From positions 2,294,001-2,358,000 of the forward strand of contig KE546965.1 in NCBI GenBank assembly GCA_000442125.1: a DNA stretch of 64,000 bases. Reading direction: 5' to 3'. The notes under the pieces are model-generated. The model had not been told where the DNA came from and did no database searches. It saw only the letters and a list, made by a program, of their open reading frames with translations. Source of the DNA: Opeltia flavorubescens (Eukaryota > Ascomycota > Lecanoromycetes > Teloschistales > Teloschistaceae). The translations under genes and the position numbers were made by a program. Within the stretch, counting starts at the first letter, position 1. Each line of letters begins with the position of its first letter. Positions 39,403-49,642 of the stretch are shown here, piece after piece.

Positions 39403-40515
39403 ATGATACGTCTATTTCATATTGAGCGCTACGAGCTGCCTGACGAGGATGAGTTCAGACGGCAGCAAGGAATGCCCTACGTGATATTCTCTCACGTGTG
39501 GCAGCAAAAGGAAGTTTTGTTTGATGATGTACCGCAATTCACCAAATGGGCTAGAACTCCAGTACCACCATCCTGGGCGAAGTCCGATAGTGCGAAGAAA
39601 GTGCAAGGAGCTTGCAATGCGGTCCTTCAACGCTACAAAGGGGAGATTTTACATCTCTGGCTAGATACCGTCTGTATCGACAAGAATAATTTGACGGAGC
39701 TCTCGATGTCTATCAATTCAATGTACCAGTGGTACAAACAAGCGCAAGCTTGTATTGTATATCTGGAGGATTTTCCGTCCAAGGAAGTCTCCATATGGAC
39801 CGAGAGCAGATGGTTCACACGGGGTTGGACCCTCCAGGAGCTGGTGGCACCAAGGGATGTAATATTCTTTGACAAGCACTGGCGCTTTCTAGGAAACAAG
39901 CTGGACCTGTGGAAGGAGTTGGCAAATCGCACCAAGATCGACCAGAGATACCTGTTGCACCGGCTCAATATCAGCCAAGCAAGTATTAGCCAACGCATGT
40001 CTTGGTTCGGTGGACGAGAAACCACGGTCCCGGAGGACACTGCATACTGCTTGCTCGGTATCTTTGGCGTGAATATGCCCCTCTTGTATGGAGAAGGGAA
40101 AGAGCGTGCATTTCGCAGGCTCCAAGAAGAGATCATGAGGTACTCTGACGACCATTCGTTATTTGCTTGGAAAAGCCCGTCTCGCCATCGAACAGGTTTG
40201 CTCGCAAGTTACCCGGCTTATTTCCAAGGAATGAATGATTATGTGCACAATACGAACGCCCAGAACAACAGACCTTTTCAGATGACCAACAAAGGTATTT
40301 CTATAGACCTCTATCTCCAGCGCTACCAAGATATTTACATCGCGACCATTGATTGCCTGCATGGCCAGAATCACTACCTGGGCATCTTTCTAGAGTGTCT
40401 TTCAGGGGCGACCCAGCAATACCGAAGGGTACGAACAGAGGAGCTATGTAGGGTGGTGGCCAGTGGTCGTGGACAACTGAAAAGCATTTTTGTCAAGCCG
40501 CCAGATGATGTCTAA
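39403..40515 (+). CDS. HET-domain protein (heterokaryon-incompatibility type)
   Basis: A single exon of 370 residues with no stop or frameshift. The HET domain fills the N-terminal 200 residues: PYVIFSHVWQQKEVLFDDV, then HLWLDTVCIDKNNLTELSMS, INSMYQWYKQAQACIVYLED, and WFTRGWTLQELVAPRDVIFF. The usual follow-up block is present (EDTAYCLLGIFGVNMPLLYG, EGKERAFRRLQEEIM). HET domains trigger cell death when incompatible fungal strains fuse; a large family occurs in each Pezizomycotina genome. This copy lacks the C-terminal NACHT or WD40 repeats of HET-E. The final 130 residues (SLFAWKSPSRHRTGLLASYP) are a common HET-6/HET-E-like tail. Whether it acts in self-recognition is unknown. Confidence 0.95.
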   Translation: MIRLFHIERYELPDEDEFRRQQGMPYVIFSHVWQQKEVLFDDVPQFTKWARTPVPPSWAKSDSAKKVQGACNAVLQRYKGEILHLWLDTVCIDKNNLTELSMSINSMYQWYKQAQACIVYLEDFPSKEVSIWTESRWFTRGWTLQELVAPRDVIFFDKHWRFLGNKLDLWKELANRTKIDQRYLLHRLNISQASISQRMSWFGGRETTVPEDTAYCLLGIFGVNMPLLYGEGKERAFRRLQEEIMRYSDDHSLFAWKSPSRHRTGLLASYPAYFQGMNDYVHNTNAQNNRPFQMTNKGISIDLYLQRYQDIYIATIDCLHGQNHYLGIFLECLSGATQQYRRVRTEELCRVVASGRGQLKSIFVKPPDDV

Positions 40516-40748
40516 TAGCACGCAATCTGTTGTTCAACTTTTCGGATACATAAGGTATGCATTCTGGCTCTCGCTGATTTCTTTTCAAGACGAAGATTCA
40601 TCCTTCAGTCTTCAGGCGCGTGAAAGTGGATCCTTCGGGCCAAAATCTGCAGGAGCGTTGACGAGAGCGAAGCGACTCGCCGTGATCCTGCAGATTATTG
40701 GCGCCATCGATTCTCGATAGACAACGTCGAACTTCAGTCTGATTGTAC

Positions 40749-41132
40749 TTATTTGGCATATTTGGACTGCACCCACGGCTCGTTGACGGGCTGCTGGTTG
40801 TGGCGAACAATCGCGATGGTAGAATGGCATTCGGGACATTTGTGCTCGGTGTCGTAGTACATTTTCATCATGTCAGGGATGAAGTAGCAGATGCATAAGA
40901 GAGGGAAGCTGCCCATGGCATAATTGAATTTCGTTTGCCTTCAAGTTTGTCAGCAGCCAGTCCCCAAGCCAAGTTGTGTGACATACCTGGTGGTTTCACT
41001 AGGGATCTGTTTGACGTCCGTCCTCTGGCGCTTTTCGCAAAAAGGGCAGTCGACCCATTCTGGGTGGAAGGCCAACGCAGTGACAGGTTTGACAGGTCCA
41101 GCGTTACCGACTTCACGCAATTCGATGGTCAT
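40749..41132 (-). CDS. Small LITAF-domain zinc-binding membrane protein
   Basis: Two exons, 40987-41132 and 40749-40938, joined over a 48-nt intron (GTATGT donor) in phase 2. ATG 41132 gives MTIELREVGNAGPVKPVTAL. The LITAF zinc site is split as in the family: WVDCPFCEKRQ near residue 32, a hydrophobic middle (NYAMGSFPLLCICYFIPDMM) that inserts into one membrane leaflet, and then HKCPECHSTIAI. The end reads PVNEPWVQSKYAK. LITAF proteins (animal LITAF/SIMPLE) sit on the cytosolic face of endosomes; a similar site for this protein is inferred. About 111 residues. Both CxxC pairs are present. The short exons make this gene easy to miss. Confidence 0.85.
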
Positions 41133-41613
41133 TATTCTTTGCTAGTGATAGACATGGCTTGCAAGAAGTAGACCAAAGAGACATTATTTTAGCCTCTAAA
41201 AGCGGCACATGGAACGTCTCGATTTGCAATTTTAATTTGCACACCCGAGGGTTAATGACAATAGTAGTGTCTCTAGGGGACGGGATCGCCCCTACTGAGC
41301 CGGTACAAACAACAATGGTGAATCCTAGCAATCTTGAAATACATAGATATCGATACACCGATTCCTCTGTTCATCTGTCCTCTTGCCAATCGCACCTGCC
41401 CGAAGTCAGATATGCTTTGTAGGATTTGGAACATGTATGCCAGAAGGGAAGTTGCTACTCCACTAAGGTGCTGTATTTGGCTTTCACATGTGATTTAATT
41501 GGCAAAAATGTAATGCAACATTGTCTTCTTATTCTGCACGTTTTGCCTTGCGGATCAATGGATTGTGGTATTTTGGCTGTATTGCATTGGCGTATGACTT
41601 GAGTATTTTCACC
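41133..41613. promoter_or_regulatory. Divergent region between the LITAF and DCAF4-like genes
   Basis: About 480 bp, expected to hold both promoters. Small open frames inside show no family content. Confidence 0.4.
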
Positions 41614-43398
41614 ATGCCGTATGTTATACCTGGTTACCATTTTGATCCAAGCCGTGGCAAATACTTCAAAATTGTCGCAGACCATGCCGCCACTGCGAGC
41701 TCCAGCTATTCCACGTCAGCCGTCGCTCAAGAGGAACAAAAAAAGAAGGTGAACGAGTTGAGTTGTCTTGCTCAACGAAGACCAAGGCTCACTCAACATG
41801 CTCTTGTAGGACCGTGAGAAGCTCGAGGAGTTCAGTAACCGAGTGCAAGCATCCAGGGTCTCGCGAAACTCTCTTCTGCAACTTCATCCCCTTGGGGGCA
41901 ACCTAACCCTTCAACGCGAGCTCGGAGGTCACGAAGGACGTACCGCTTCCGCTACAGCAGCTATCTGGGCCAAAGGACTGGGCGCGAGACCTTTCTTCGG
42001 AAGATCGGGGCTTTCGGAATACAGAGAACCTCGCAGACGTATACTACATGTCATTCGCGATCCGGGTACACATGCCATAATTTATACCATGGACTGGTCA
42101 GAATACGGAGGGCATTCCAATGCGCCCAGGTATGCCCCCCTAAAGCCTGTCACTATCAATTCAATAACGGGTTACGTAGTGTGGTAGTAGAGAATCCTGC
42201 GAGAGCAATCAACGATGTCAATAGGTATTTCGTGGACCACGGCAAATCCTTGGGAATTATGCCTGAGTCTGAGGTAAGCACAAACTGGTTGTTTAGCCTA
42301 GTAGAGACTGATCTTTTCTAGATAAGCTCCATGACTATTTCACCAAGTCGCTGTGTCCTGTAGGTCTGCCGTACTATTTTTGTCGATGATTCGTCTGACC
42401 AATTAGAGCAACGACACTGGGCGGCAGAAACCGTACACCGACTTTACATATGATACTCCTTGTCGAGCCCTCGCAATATTTTAGCAGCCTCAGCGACATT
42501 TATCGTCACCGAAGAGACCGGAATTGGGATCCTGGAAGCGCTTGCCTCCCAGTGATCGACGGAGATGTGGCTTGCTTCATCCAGCTGCGAGGAACAAACA
42601 CTATCTGGTGTTCTGCAGCTGGACCACATCCGAATGCACCCGTATTTGCTGTTGGCACCTCAAGGGGGGTCAGGTTGTTTGAGTGTAGAGACCTGGCTTC
42701 CCCAGAGTGTCTCGCCTTCCAGAATTGGCCTTGTAACGATCCAAGTCAAGGGCGCGATGACACTTTGGCGATTGACTTTTGGACCGAACATGCTGTGCTG
42801 GCAGGCATGAGGAGCGGCAAGGTGCGGCTGTGGGATATAAGGGCCAACGGTACTAATGTGCGGTTTCAGCACACGAGCTGCGTTCGTCAGGTTAGAGCAA
42901 TCGATGAGCATAAGGTTCTCGTTGCAGGGCTCAAGAATTCGGTACGTCGATTACTCTACTACCTGTCCTACCAGCTTCTGTCATGTCAATATCATTCATC
43001 GCCCCCCGTAAGACTGACTTTCGTGCTGTCAGCTTTCGATGTACGACGCCCGCTTCATCAAGGTCTCCCCCCAGTCCCAACAATCAAGCACCTTTACTCC
43101 TTCAGAACCTCTCTATACCTTTCCTACGTACCGGCTAGACGCTTCCATCTACCCAAAACATGGTTTCGACGTTTATAAAAATCTAGTAGCATCCGCGACA
43201 GAGGGTTCAGCGGTCCAGATCTTTGATCTTACAAGTGGCAAAGAATTGGACATTGGGAATGGTTTTGAGCACAACCTTCCCAATAATATGCTGTCGGCTC
43301 CTGCAATGTGTCTGAACTTCGTGGAAAATGATCGTAATGGAGATGGGTTGAGGTTATTGGTTGCGAATGGGAAGAGCATTGATGCTTGGATGTGGTGA
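41614..43398 (+). CDS. WD40 protein similar to DCAF4 (WDR21), possible CUL4-DDB1 substrate receptor
   Basis: ATG 41614 sits in a good context (ACCATGC) and gives MPYVIPGYHFDPSRGKYFKI. The block PG(F/Y)(Y/H)FDPxxxxYFKI is typical of the N-terminus of DCAF4-family proteins. An intron joins EEQKKK to DREKLEEFSNRVQASR. The second exon has SLLQLHPLGGNLTLQRELGG; after two or more introns a WD40 region follows (APVFAVGTSRGVRLFECRDL, AVLAGMRSGKVRLWDIRANG, RAIDEHKVLVAGLKNS). The last exon codes MYDARFIKVSP and FDVYKNLVASATEGSAVQIF, with the stop at 43398. The exon between 42130 and 42450 is not fully resolved. About 480 residues. Ubiquitin-ligase linkage is inferred from the family. Confidence 0.78.
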
Positions 43399-43738
43399 AA
43401 GGGTTTATGGTGTTCAGATTAAAGTTCCGTTGTACGAGTATTGAGTGCGTATGAAATTCTCAGGCTAGATTGAATCATCGTTTTTCAAGTGTCATGATGG
43501 CCGAAACTCCAAAAGCATAGATTGGAGCTTATCATTTTGGGATAAATTCTAGCATAAGAACAGCATCGATCTTTCCAAAAGTATGAATGGCATGCAAAAT
43601 GGTTCTTCTTCTTCGGCCGGATATCACAGGGACAGAATATTTCATCCTCGCAAAACAAGCCCCTAGATGACTTCTACCCAGAACCAAAGACACCTCGAGT
43701 ATAATCAAACCCTCAATGGACAAACTCCTACCACTCAT
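43399..43738. other. Intergenic region between convergent genes
   Basis: 340 bp with the two 3' flanks. Nothing is recognised. Confidence 0.4.
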
Positions 43739-45751
43739 TCACTTCCCCAGCCCACTCCGCCTGTACGTACTATCGTTCTTCACCCTCCTCGCCGTTCCCC
43801 TTGCCATACTACTCCCCGCCTGACTTGCCACTTCCTCTCTCACAATCGGCAATCGCCCCATAAGCTTCATATGTGCCTCTGGATTTTGCCTTGGCCGACT
43901 CCCCGGCAATTTACTCTGACTTACAAGTCGCGATTGCATTTGCATTTGCGCAACGGCTCCCCTGGCCTTGGGAGGAAGCGTTTCCATAAAACTTGCTGCC
44001 GCAGCCGTGACGGCGGCAATTTCGGTCTCGGCGCGGACAGTGGGGCGGGCGGTTTCGGTTAGGGCTTCGGTCGTTTCGGGAGGATCTGGTTCTCCTCCGT
44101 CCTTCGTAGGTGGAGCGGGCAGGGCGAGTGTTTCTTTGCCTTTTCCCTTCTTACTGACATCCGGGTTATTTGCGGCTTCAACTTCTGCATAATAAGCTAG
44201 GAGTTCCTTGTACAGACGCATGATCTTTAGGATGTCCTTGGTAATGAGCTTTTCCGTTCCGGGTTGCTCACGTCGGTAGTCGCTGCTCGTGTATTTGAAA
44301 TGGTTGATTACCTTGTCGCCATCAGAGCCAAAGTATGAGGGCGGAGGGTCGTCGAGTCCGGTATCTTGGATGTCGAGCGCGCCGTCTTCGTTTTCCTGGT
44401 GGGAGCGGAGGGATTCGGCTACGGCATGGGCGAGGTCCGGGTCGGAGACTTCTTCGGCGGTTTGGACGTTGTCGATTGTGAAGCTGGTTTTCGAGGCGGC
44501 AAGGGCGTTGTAGAGGCTCACGTCCCGAGGGAATGCGGCTTCGCACATTGAGATCAAGGTTTCGGGCTTGACTGGGGGGTCGCGGAGGGTGATGAGGGCT
44601 TGAGAAGTGGGAGGAGGGGGAGTCTTGGTGTCTTTTGGTTTGACTGTCGGGGCGCTGGTAGGAGTTGCTGTTGCTTTCGAAGCACTGGAAGGACCGGCAA
44701 CTGTGTTTTCGGGTCGCTGCGTCGTTGCTTTTCCCTTCGTAGATGGCTTTCGGGCGTTTGATAAGCCTTCCCTGATTGACTGGGTCACTCCTCTTTTCGG
44801 TTTGGCAGGCTTCGTAGCGGATGTCGGAGTCGCCTCCGTCGAAGTTGTAGGCGTTGACGGTGATGCCTCTATTCCTGGAGATTCACGCTTTCCTGAAGCA
44901 AGTCTACTCTCCGTCCATGATGCTGTTGCTGTGCTTCTATTCCTTTCCAGAGCCATTCGTTCAGCGGCTCTGCGTATGTCCTCAGCTGCTGCGGCTTCAC
45001 TGAGACTGATTGCTTTGGCAAATTCTTCTTCGTCCTTGTAATGACCTGATGCACGTGCGGCTTGTTGACTTTCTTTGAGCGCCAGTGCATATGCTTTCTT
45101 TGCCTTCCGCCGTTCGCTTTCCCGTTCCGCCCGTTGACGCTCCTGCGCTTCGTGCTCTCTTTTAGAGTCCTCCAAGATTTTATGAAGTTCTGCGTCGTCT
45201 GGTTCTTCGTATGGGATAACGGAAGACTGCTCCCGCTCTTCGTGCTCTCTTTTCGAGTCCTCCAAGATCTTAAGAAGCGTTGCTTCGTCTGGCTCTTCAT
45301 ATGGAATAACGGAAGACTGCTTCCGCTCTTCATGCTCTCTTTTAGAGTCCTCCAGGATCTTACGAAGTTCTTCACCGTCTGGTTCTTCGTATCGAATAGC
45401 GGAAGACTGCTGATTAGAAGCGGCATCTAACTTGCTAGCCTCCATTGCCTTACGCATCTGTTCTTCAAAATCATCCTCCTCCAATGGCCGAGGAGCCTGA
45501 GATTCTCTGGGGCTCGCCGCAGGAGCTTGGTGCCTCTGTTCATCCATGCTTTCGATATGTGCGTCGGGCTCAACTGGGTCGAACTCGACGGGAGGTGGTC
45601 GTCGGCGACGAGGTGAATTTGGTGAGTTTCTGCGAGTGCGGCGAGGCTTGACTTCTGCTTCGGTTTCGTCATTCGAGGGCAGACGTTGAGCTCGGCGACT
45701 TCTTTTCGGCTTCTCTTCCTCTTCATCAGACGAGGGCCATTCGCCCGGCAT
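43739..45751 (-). CDS. Multi-UIM protein (putative ubiquitin-binding), 5' end unresolved
   Basis: An uninterrupted frame of 670 codons from ATG 45751 (MPGEWPSSDEEEEKPKRSRR). Upstream the same frame stays open and protein-like to about 45950 (PSRSPSVSQSSTTSGSESEE), so the true start is probably on an earlier exon. Ubiquitin-interacting-type helices occur in order: EEQMRKAMEASKLD (near residue 100), three repeats of about 30 residues (LRKILEDSKREHEE and variants), KKAYALALKESQQAA, EEEFAKAISLSEAAA, and DPDLAHAVAESLRSHQ (near 460). Four fit the LxxAxxxS pattern; the three tandem copies have Ile where Ala is usual. The rest is Ser/Thr/Pro/Lys-rich. The C-terminal 170 residues include TKDILKIMRLYKELLAYYAE. 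Ubiquitin binding is inferred from motif form only. Confidence 0.8.
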   Translation of the reverse strand: MPGEWPSSDEEEEKPKRSRRAQRLPSNDETEAEVKPRRTRRNSPNSPRRRRPPPVEFDPVEPDAHIESMDEQRHQAPAASPRESQAPRPLEEDDFEEQMRKAMEASKLDAASNQQSSAIRYEEPDGEELRKILEDSKREHEERKQSSVIPYEEPDEATLLKILEDSKREHEEREQSSVIPYEEPDDAELHKILEDSKREHEAQERQRAERESERRKAKKAYALALKESQQAARASGHYKDEEEFAKAISLSEAAAAEDIRRAAERMALERNRSTATASWTESRLASGKRESPGIEASPSTPTTSTEATPTSATKPAKPKRGVTQSIREGLSNARKPSTKGKATTQRPENTVAGPSSASKATATPTSAPTVKPKDTKTPPPPTSQALITLRDPPVKPETLISMCEAAFPRDVSLYNALAASKTSFTIDNVQTAEEVSDPDLAHAVAESLRSHQENEDGALDIQDTGLDDPPPSYFGSDGDKVINHFKYTSSDYRREQPGTEKLITKDILKIMRLYKELLAYYAEVEAANNPDVSKKGKGKETLALPAPPTKDGGEPDPPETTEALTETARPTVRAETEIAAVTAAAASFMETLPPKARGAVAQMQMQSRLVSQSKLPGSRPRQNPEAHMKLMGRLPIVREEVASQAGSSMARGTARRVKNDSTYRRSGLGK
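45141..45410 (-). repeat. 90-bp tandem repeat, three units, inside the multi-UIM gene
   Basis: Three in-frame units of exactly 90 bp (about 45141-45230, 45231-45320, 45321-45410) each code about 30 residues containing YEEPD and KILEDSKREHE. The marker GGAAGACTGC recurs at 45221, 45311 and 45401. The units are close but not identical, which suggests older or repeatedly selected duplication. Confidence 0.9.
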
Positions 45752-46563
45752 AGAGGCGCGCCTGGGTGGTCCGCGACCTCGAGGTAGGGGTGATTTTCCT
45801 GGTTGAGCTAGGTTTTTCTGACGCCTTGGAGGCGAAGCTTGATCGCTGACCTCCTCGCTCTCGCTCCCACTCGTAGTCGAACTTTGCGATACGGAAGGCG
45901 ATCTAGATGGACTTCTCCTTCGGCACCCTTTCGGCGTGCTAATAGGAATATCTATATACAGAGGGTTTTATATCTTTGCCGGAGGAGAGAAAGACCTGAA
46001 GATGTGTGTTGAGAATTTTGAGTAAATTGAATGGAGGAAGCAAATACACGGACGAAGAAATAGCTGAAATATTCTTGGCGGCTATTGTCTGACGCATAGA
46101 AAGGGTTGGAAGATGTTGATCAAAGAGAAAGACTCATAAGATTTGAAGACAATTGACTGAAACTTCGAAACCGCAATGTCATGAATGCGTCGATGCAGAG
46201 TATAGAGGACTCACCTTTCTAGCTACTCTTACATGTGTTAACAGGAGTCAATTTCAAGTAATTGATATTGTCATTTGCTCAACAGCGGTCGATAAGCATC
46301 AGCAATCCTTGCTCTAACTGCCAGCCTCTTCCGAATCATTTCGCTGTGCGGTTAGGACTTCGTCAATCAATTTAGACATATATGCCACCATCCGAGCGGT
46401 ATTGAGAGCTGAAATTGATCGCCTTCAAACCAGAATGTTTGAGGAGCCACTTGGGTCAGAACGGAGATCCCGTACATCTCAAATTTTATCTGAAGAATAT
46501 TGAATCTATGAAATCGTGAGCATTTACATCTCAGAACGTCTCTCTTAGCATTCTCTTCCTCCT
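45752..46563. other. Upstream region of the multi-UIM gene
   Basis: The left 200 bp remain coding-like on the minus strand in the frame of the multi-UIM gene. Beyond about 45960 lie probable 5' UTR and promoter sequence, with a possible UTR donor (minus strand, GAAAG|GTGAGT near 46210). The right end is the 3' flank of PHO88. Confidence 0.45.
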
Positions 46564-47268
46564 TTATTCTTCTTTCACGCCTCCACGGCCCGCCCTTTCA
46601 GCTTGCTCGATACTCTTCTTGTCGGCTTTGGGGTCACCCTGGCCGCCCATACCCATCAATCCGCCGGCCGCTTTCCATGGTCTTTTCAAATCTCCAACGG
46701 CTGGCTGTCCGAAAAGGTGTACCTTGACCAAGTTCCCTTCGAAGGCGCCCTTGACCGGGATAATCGATTGAATCAATAGGGGGTTTGTATACTTGAAGTA
46801 TAGGTGCATGACGGCCATCATACCAACACCCATCAGTTGTGACTTCCAGAGAGCGCGAAGCTGTTGTGAGTCGTACGAATGAACAGTGGTCGTGATGAGC
46901 TTAGGCTCGTCTGCGGAGCCCATAGGTGCCGGTTCGACATACTTCAAGGTCGTCAAATCTATGTATCGGTCAGTAAAAGAAATATGGCGATTCTTAAGAA
47001 CATCCGGAGCATGCCTTTCTTGCTATCGATTTTATTTTGGAGGTAAAGGTAGATGCCGGCGATGATGAGATTGGAGACAATGTACAAAGCCCGAACACCC
47101 ATAAGCACCTGAGGATCATCGAAAGGTATCTTCTTCGAGACCTGCATCATCCCCAGTATGATAATCAGATTCGTGCTGCAATGGAAGAACGTGTTAGCAG
47201 TGGAACAGGCAGGGAACGGTGCCGATAATCGGCTTTTGACAGACGTACACTTGCGGATTGAGAGCCAT
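46564..47268 (-). CDS. PHO88: Pho88/Snd3-type ER membrane protein
   Basis: ER membrane protein, first named for phosphate uptake and later found as SND3, part of the SRP-independent targeting route. Three exons. Exon 1 starts at ATG 47268 (MALNPQ and part of V). Exon 2 gives TNLIIILGMMQVSKKIPFDD and ALYIVSNLIIAGIYLYLQNK, with two membrane stretches. Exon 3 (46564-46958) gives LTTLKYVEPAP, MGVGMMAVMHLYFKYTNPLL, QSIIPVKGAFEGNLVKVHLF and GDLKRPWKAAGG, ending ADKKSIEQAERAGRGGVKEE. The second intron (46959-47014) keeps frame only with a GC donor (AAAG|GCATGC) and has a TACTGACC branch site. About 190 residues, the family's normal length. Confidence 0.95.
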
Positions 47269-48001
47269 GGTGAGGGACTAATGGGGTGCTCTCTAGATGT
47301 AGAGATATATGGGAGTTTGTATCACAGAGAATAGGTTTGGTCGGGGTAAAAGGGCGGAGAAGGAATTTGCGACAAATGAAAAGGTTTCTTCGGACAGATG
47401 TCTGTTGTTTTAACGATTTTAATGCCAGTTGATCTCTCAGAATTGCTCAAAGTACCCTCGTCACATATCAATAGACGCCCCACCTGGGCCCCTCCTATTA
47501 AAGGACCGTTGAATTTACCCATCTATCACTCAATGACTCGGCCTGGCTCCTTATGTCAATCAAAGCATTATGGTTCGAAAAGGGCTGAAAGTGAGAATGA
47601 TGAATAAGTTAGCATATCACGTGTAACCCCAATGTTCGCTAAAATAATGTAATCTAAAGAAGCAACGGAGGCTCGAGAGAGAACATATACTCCAGCATGA
47701 GAAATAACAAAGGGAGGACTACTGAAATTTATTCCCAGCACCCTTCTATCATACATGATGATCCAGCTCAAAATATGAACGCCTGTAAGACTCCTGGTTG
47801 TCGTTGCTGCTGCTGGACAGATCACGCCGAGACATCTCGCCACCAACGCTGCCATTATGTGGGTGACCTCCAACGTGTACCGGATCTAACGCATGGGTAC
47901 AATCGCATGATCTGAAAATGACATAAGGAAGGTAAGGTTTTCGCAAGTTGAGGATGAACCGGTTATGCATTCTGATGTCCCCCCTCCTATCACGGATTGT
48001 C
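47269..48001. other. Intergenic region between PHO88 and YPT1
   Basis: About 730 bp: promoter of PHO88 and 3' flank of YPT1, both on the minus strand. The open frames here look random. No RNA gene is recognised. Confidence 0.5.
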
Positions 48002-48938
48002 TTAACAGCAACCACCCGCCGAGCCCGACTGAACGCCTTGTCCCTGTCCGACTTGCACTGTAGGTTTGTTGTTGACCGTTGTAGTGCCCATGCGCTCCTT
48101 GATTTGTCGAGCCATGGTCAAGAAAGCTTGCTCAACGTTTGAGGCGTTCTTTGCTGATGTTTCGAGGAACGGGATGCCGAGACTGTCAGCAAACTCCTAA
48201 TATTACATCTTAGCCTTTGGAAACAGGTTGCATCGATTCTTTGGAATACCTTTGCGACGGTATATTCCACAACCTTCTTGTCCGACATATCGCTCTTGTT
48301 GCCGACGAGCAGTTTATTGACACCCTCCGTAGCGTATCGGTCAATCTCTTGTAGCCACTGCTTGACATTGTTGAATGAATCCATATCTGTCACGTCATAC
48401 ACAACGCAGATGCCGTGTGCTCCCCGATAGTAGGACGAGGTGATCGTTCGGAAGCGTTCTTGGCCTGCCGTATCCCACTACCTTTGGCGTTAGTCGAGAT
48501 GTTCTTGGAGTTCCAAGTGTCATACTATGCATACAATCTGAAGTTTCACTGTTTTGCCATCGAGTTCAATAGTTCGAATTTTCTGAAAGTCCTTGTGAGC
48601 CTTGCGCGGTCAAGCCATAGTTCTGCGAATAGGAATATTCATACAAAATCCACTCCGATAGTCGAGATGTAACTTTCGGTATATGTGTCGTCGGCGAATC
48701 GCAACAGTAAACAAGACTTTCCAACACCAGAGTCCCCGATCAACAGGAGCTTGAAAAGATAGTCGTATCTGAGTCAAAGACGTTAGTGAAGAGTTGCAAG
48801 TCGACTGGGAAAGTACGAGGAGGTCTGCCTCGCACATATTGCGCAAGGATAGTTGGATAACTCTGTATGAAACACAGCAGTCAGCTTAGAGAAATGATAG
48901 TGGTTCGCTCAGCGGACTGCTTACTACTCTGGATTCAT
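48002..48938 (-). CDS. YPT1: Rab1-type small GTPase Ypt1
   Basis: GTPase of ER-to-Golgi transport and autophagy. The first coding exon is only 11 nt (48928-48938, MNPE split in the Glu codon); a 159-nt intron starting GTAGTA leads to [20 protein letters not shown]. Next come [35 protein letters not shown], and after another intron [20 protein letters not shown] with [21 protein letters not shown]4 is VGNKSDM and G5 ETSAKNA. The last exon begins [17 protein letters not shown] and ends QSGSAGGCC, a double-geranylgeranylation tail. About 203 residues and practically the consensus of ascomycete Ypt1. All introns keep phase. The first-exon choice is the one that removes a stop and restores GluTyrAsp. 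Confidence 0.95.
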
Positions 48939-49642
48939 GGTGGTTATGTTGCTCAACGATAGGAACAAGAGGGGCTTTGACCTCGTCGATGAAAACGAGT
49001 CTGAGGTTGATAGAATGTGCAACGACAGCGAGAGACAAGTGTGATGTACAAAGTCAGGAAGCCGATCGTCTTTCAAGTCAACTCATAAAGCGGTTGTCGC
49101 CATGAAATAGATCATCCGCTAAGGTCTTAAAAGGCTAGTCATATGGGTGACTAAGCGATGCGAGCCACTTCTACGAATACGGGCTTCCTCCTTTCATCTC
49201 CTGATCTGGCCACGATCCAAAGTCACTGTCACCTCGTCCTTGTGACGTAAGAGTCTCTGTGCAATATGACAGCAATGCTGAATCATATTTGACGGCGGCC
49301 TTGGTTCAAAGAAGCTGATATTGTACAAAAATATTCTCATTATCAATACTGTGCTACGCAATTAGACATAACGAATTACAATGCAGCACTCCTTCAAGGC
49401 CTTAACCGAGGGTCCCGACCTTCATGTTTAGCATTTGTTCGAGGAGTAATTTATGTATTTCCATGGTAAAAGGACTGACCTCCAATTTGATTACTTTTTT
49501 TTGCAACACAGTAAAGAATTGATGATGCTAGTCCTTTGGGCGGTTGAAATGCAAGAAGACGTTCATCCGCAATCCTCGCTTGATTTTGATCCATTATAGT
49601 TGACGACATTTCATTCGATATTCAAATTCCCTTCATGTATCA
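48939..49642. other. Intergenic region between YPT1 and the aminopeptidase gene
   Basis: About 700 bp, AT-rich in its right half. It includes the YPT1 promoter and the 3' flank of the aminopeptidase gene. Nothing else is recognised. Confidence 0.5.

Noticed and set aside
46000-46110. Minus-strand ATG frame (MRQTIAAKN) as first exon of the multi-UIM gene
   Set aside because: Its donors do not join in phase to the open frame upstream of 45751.
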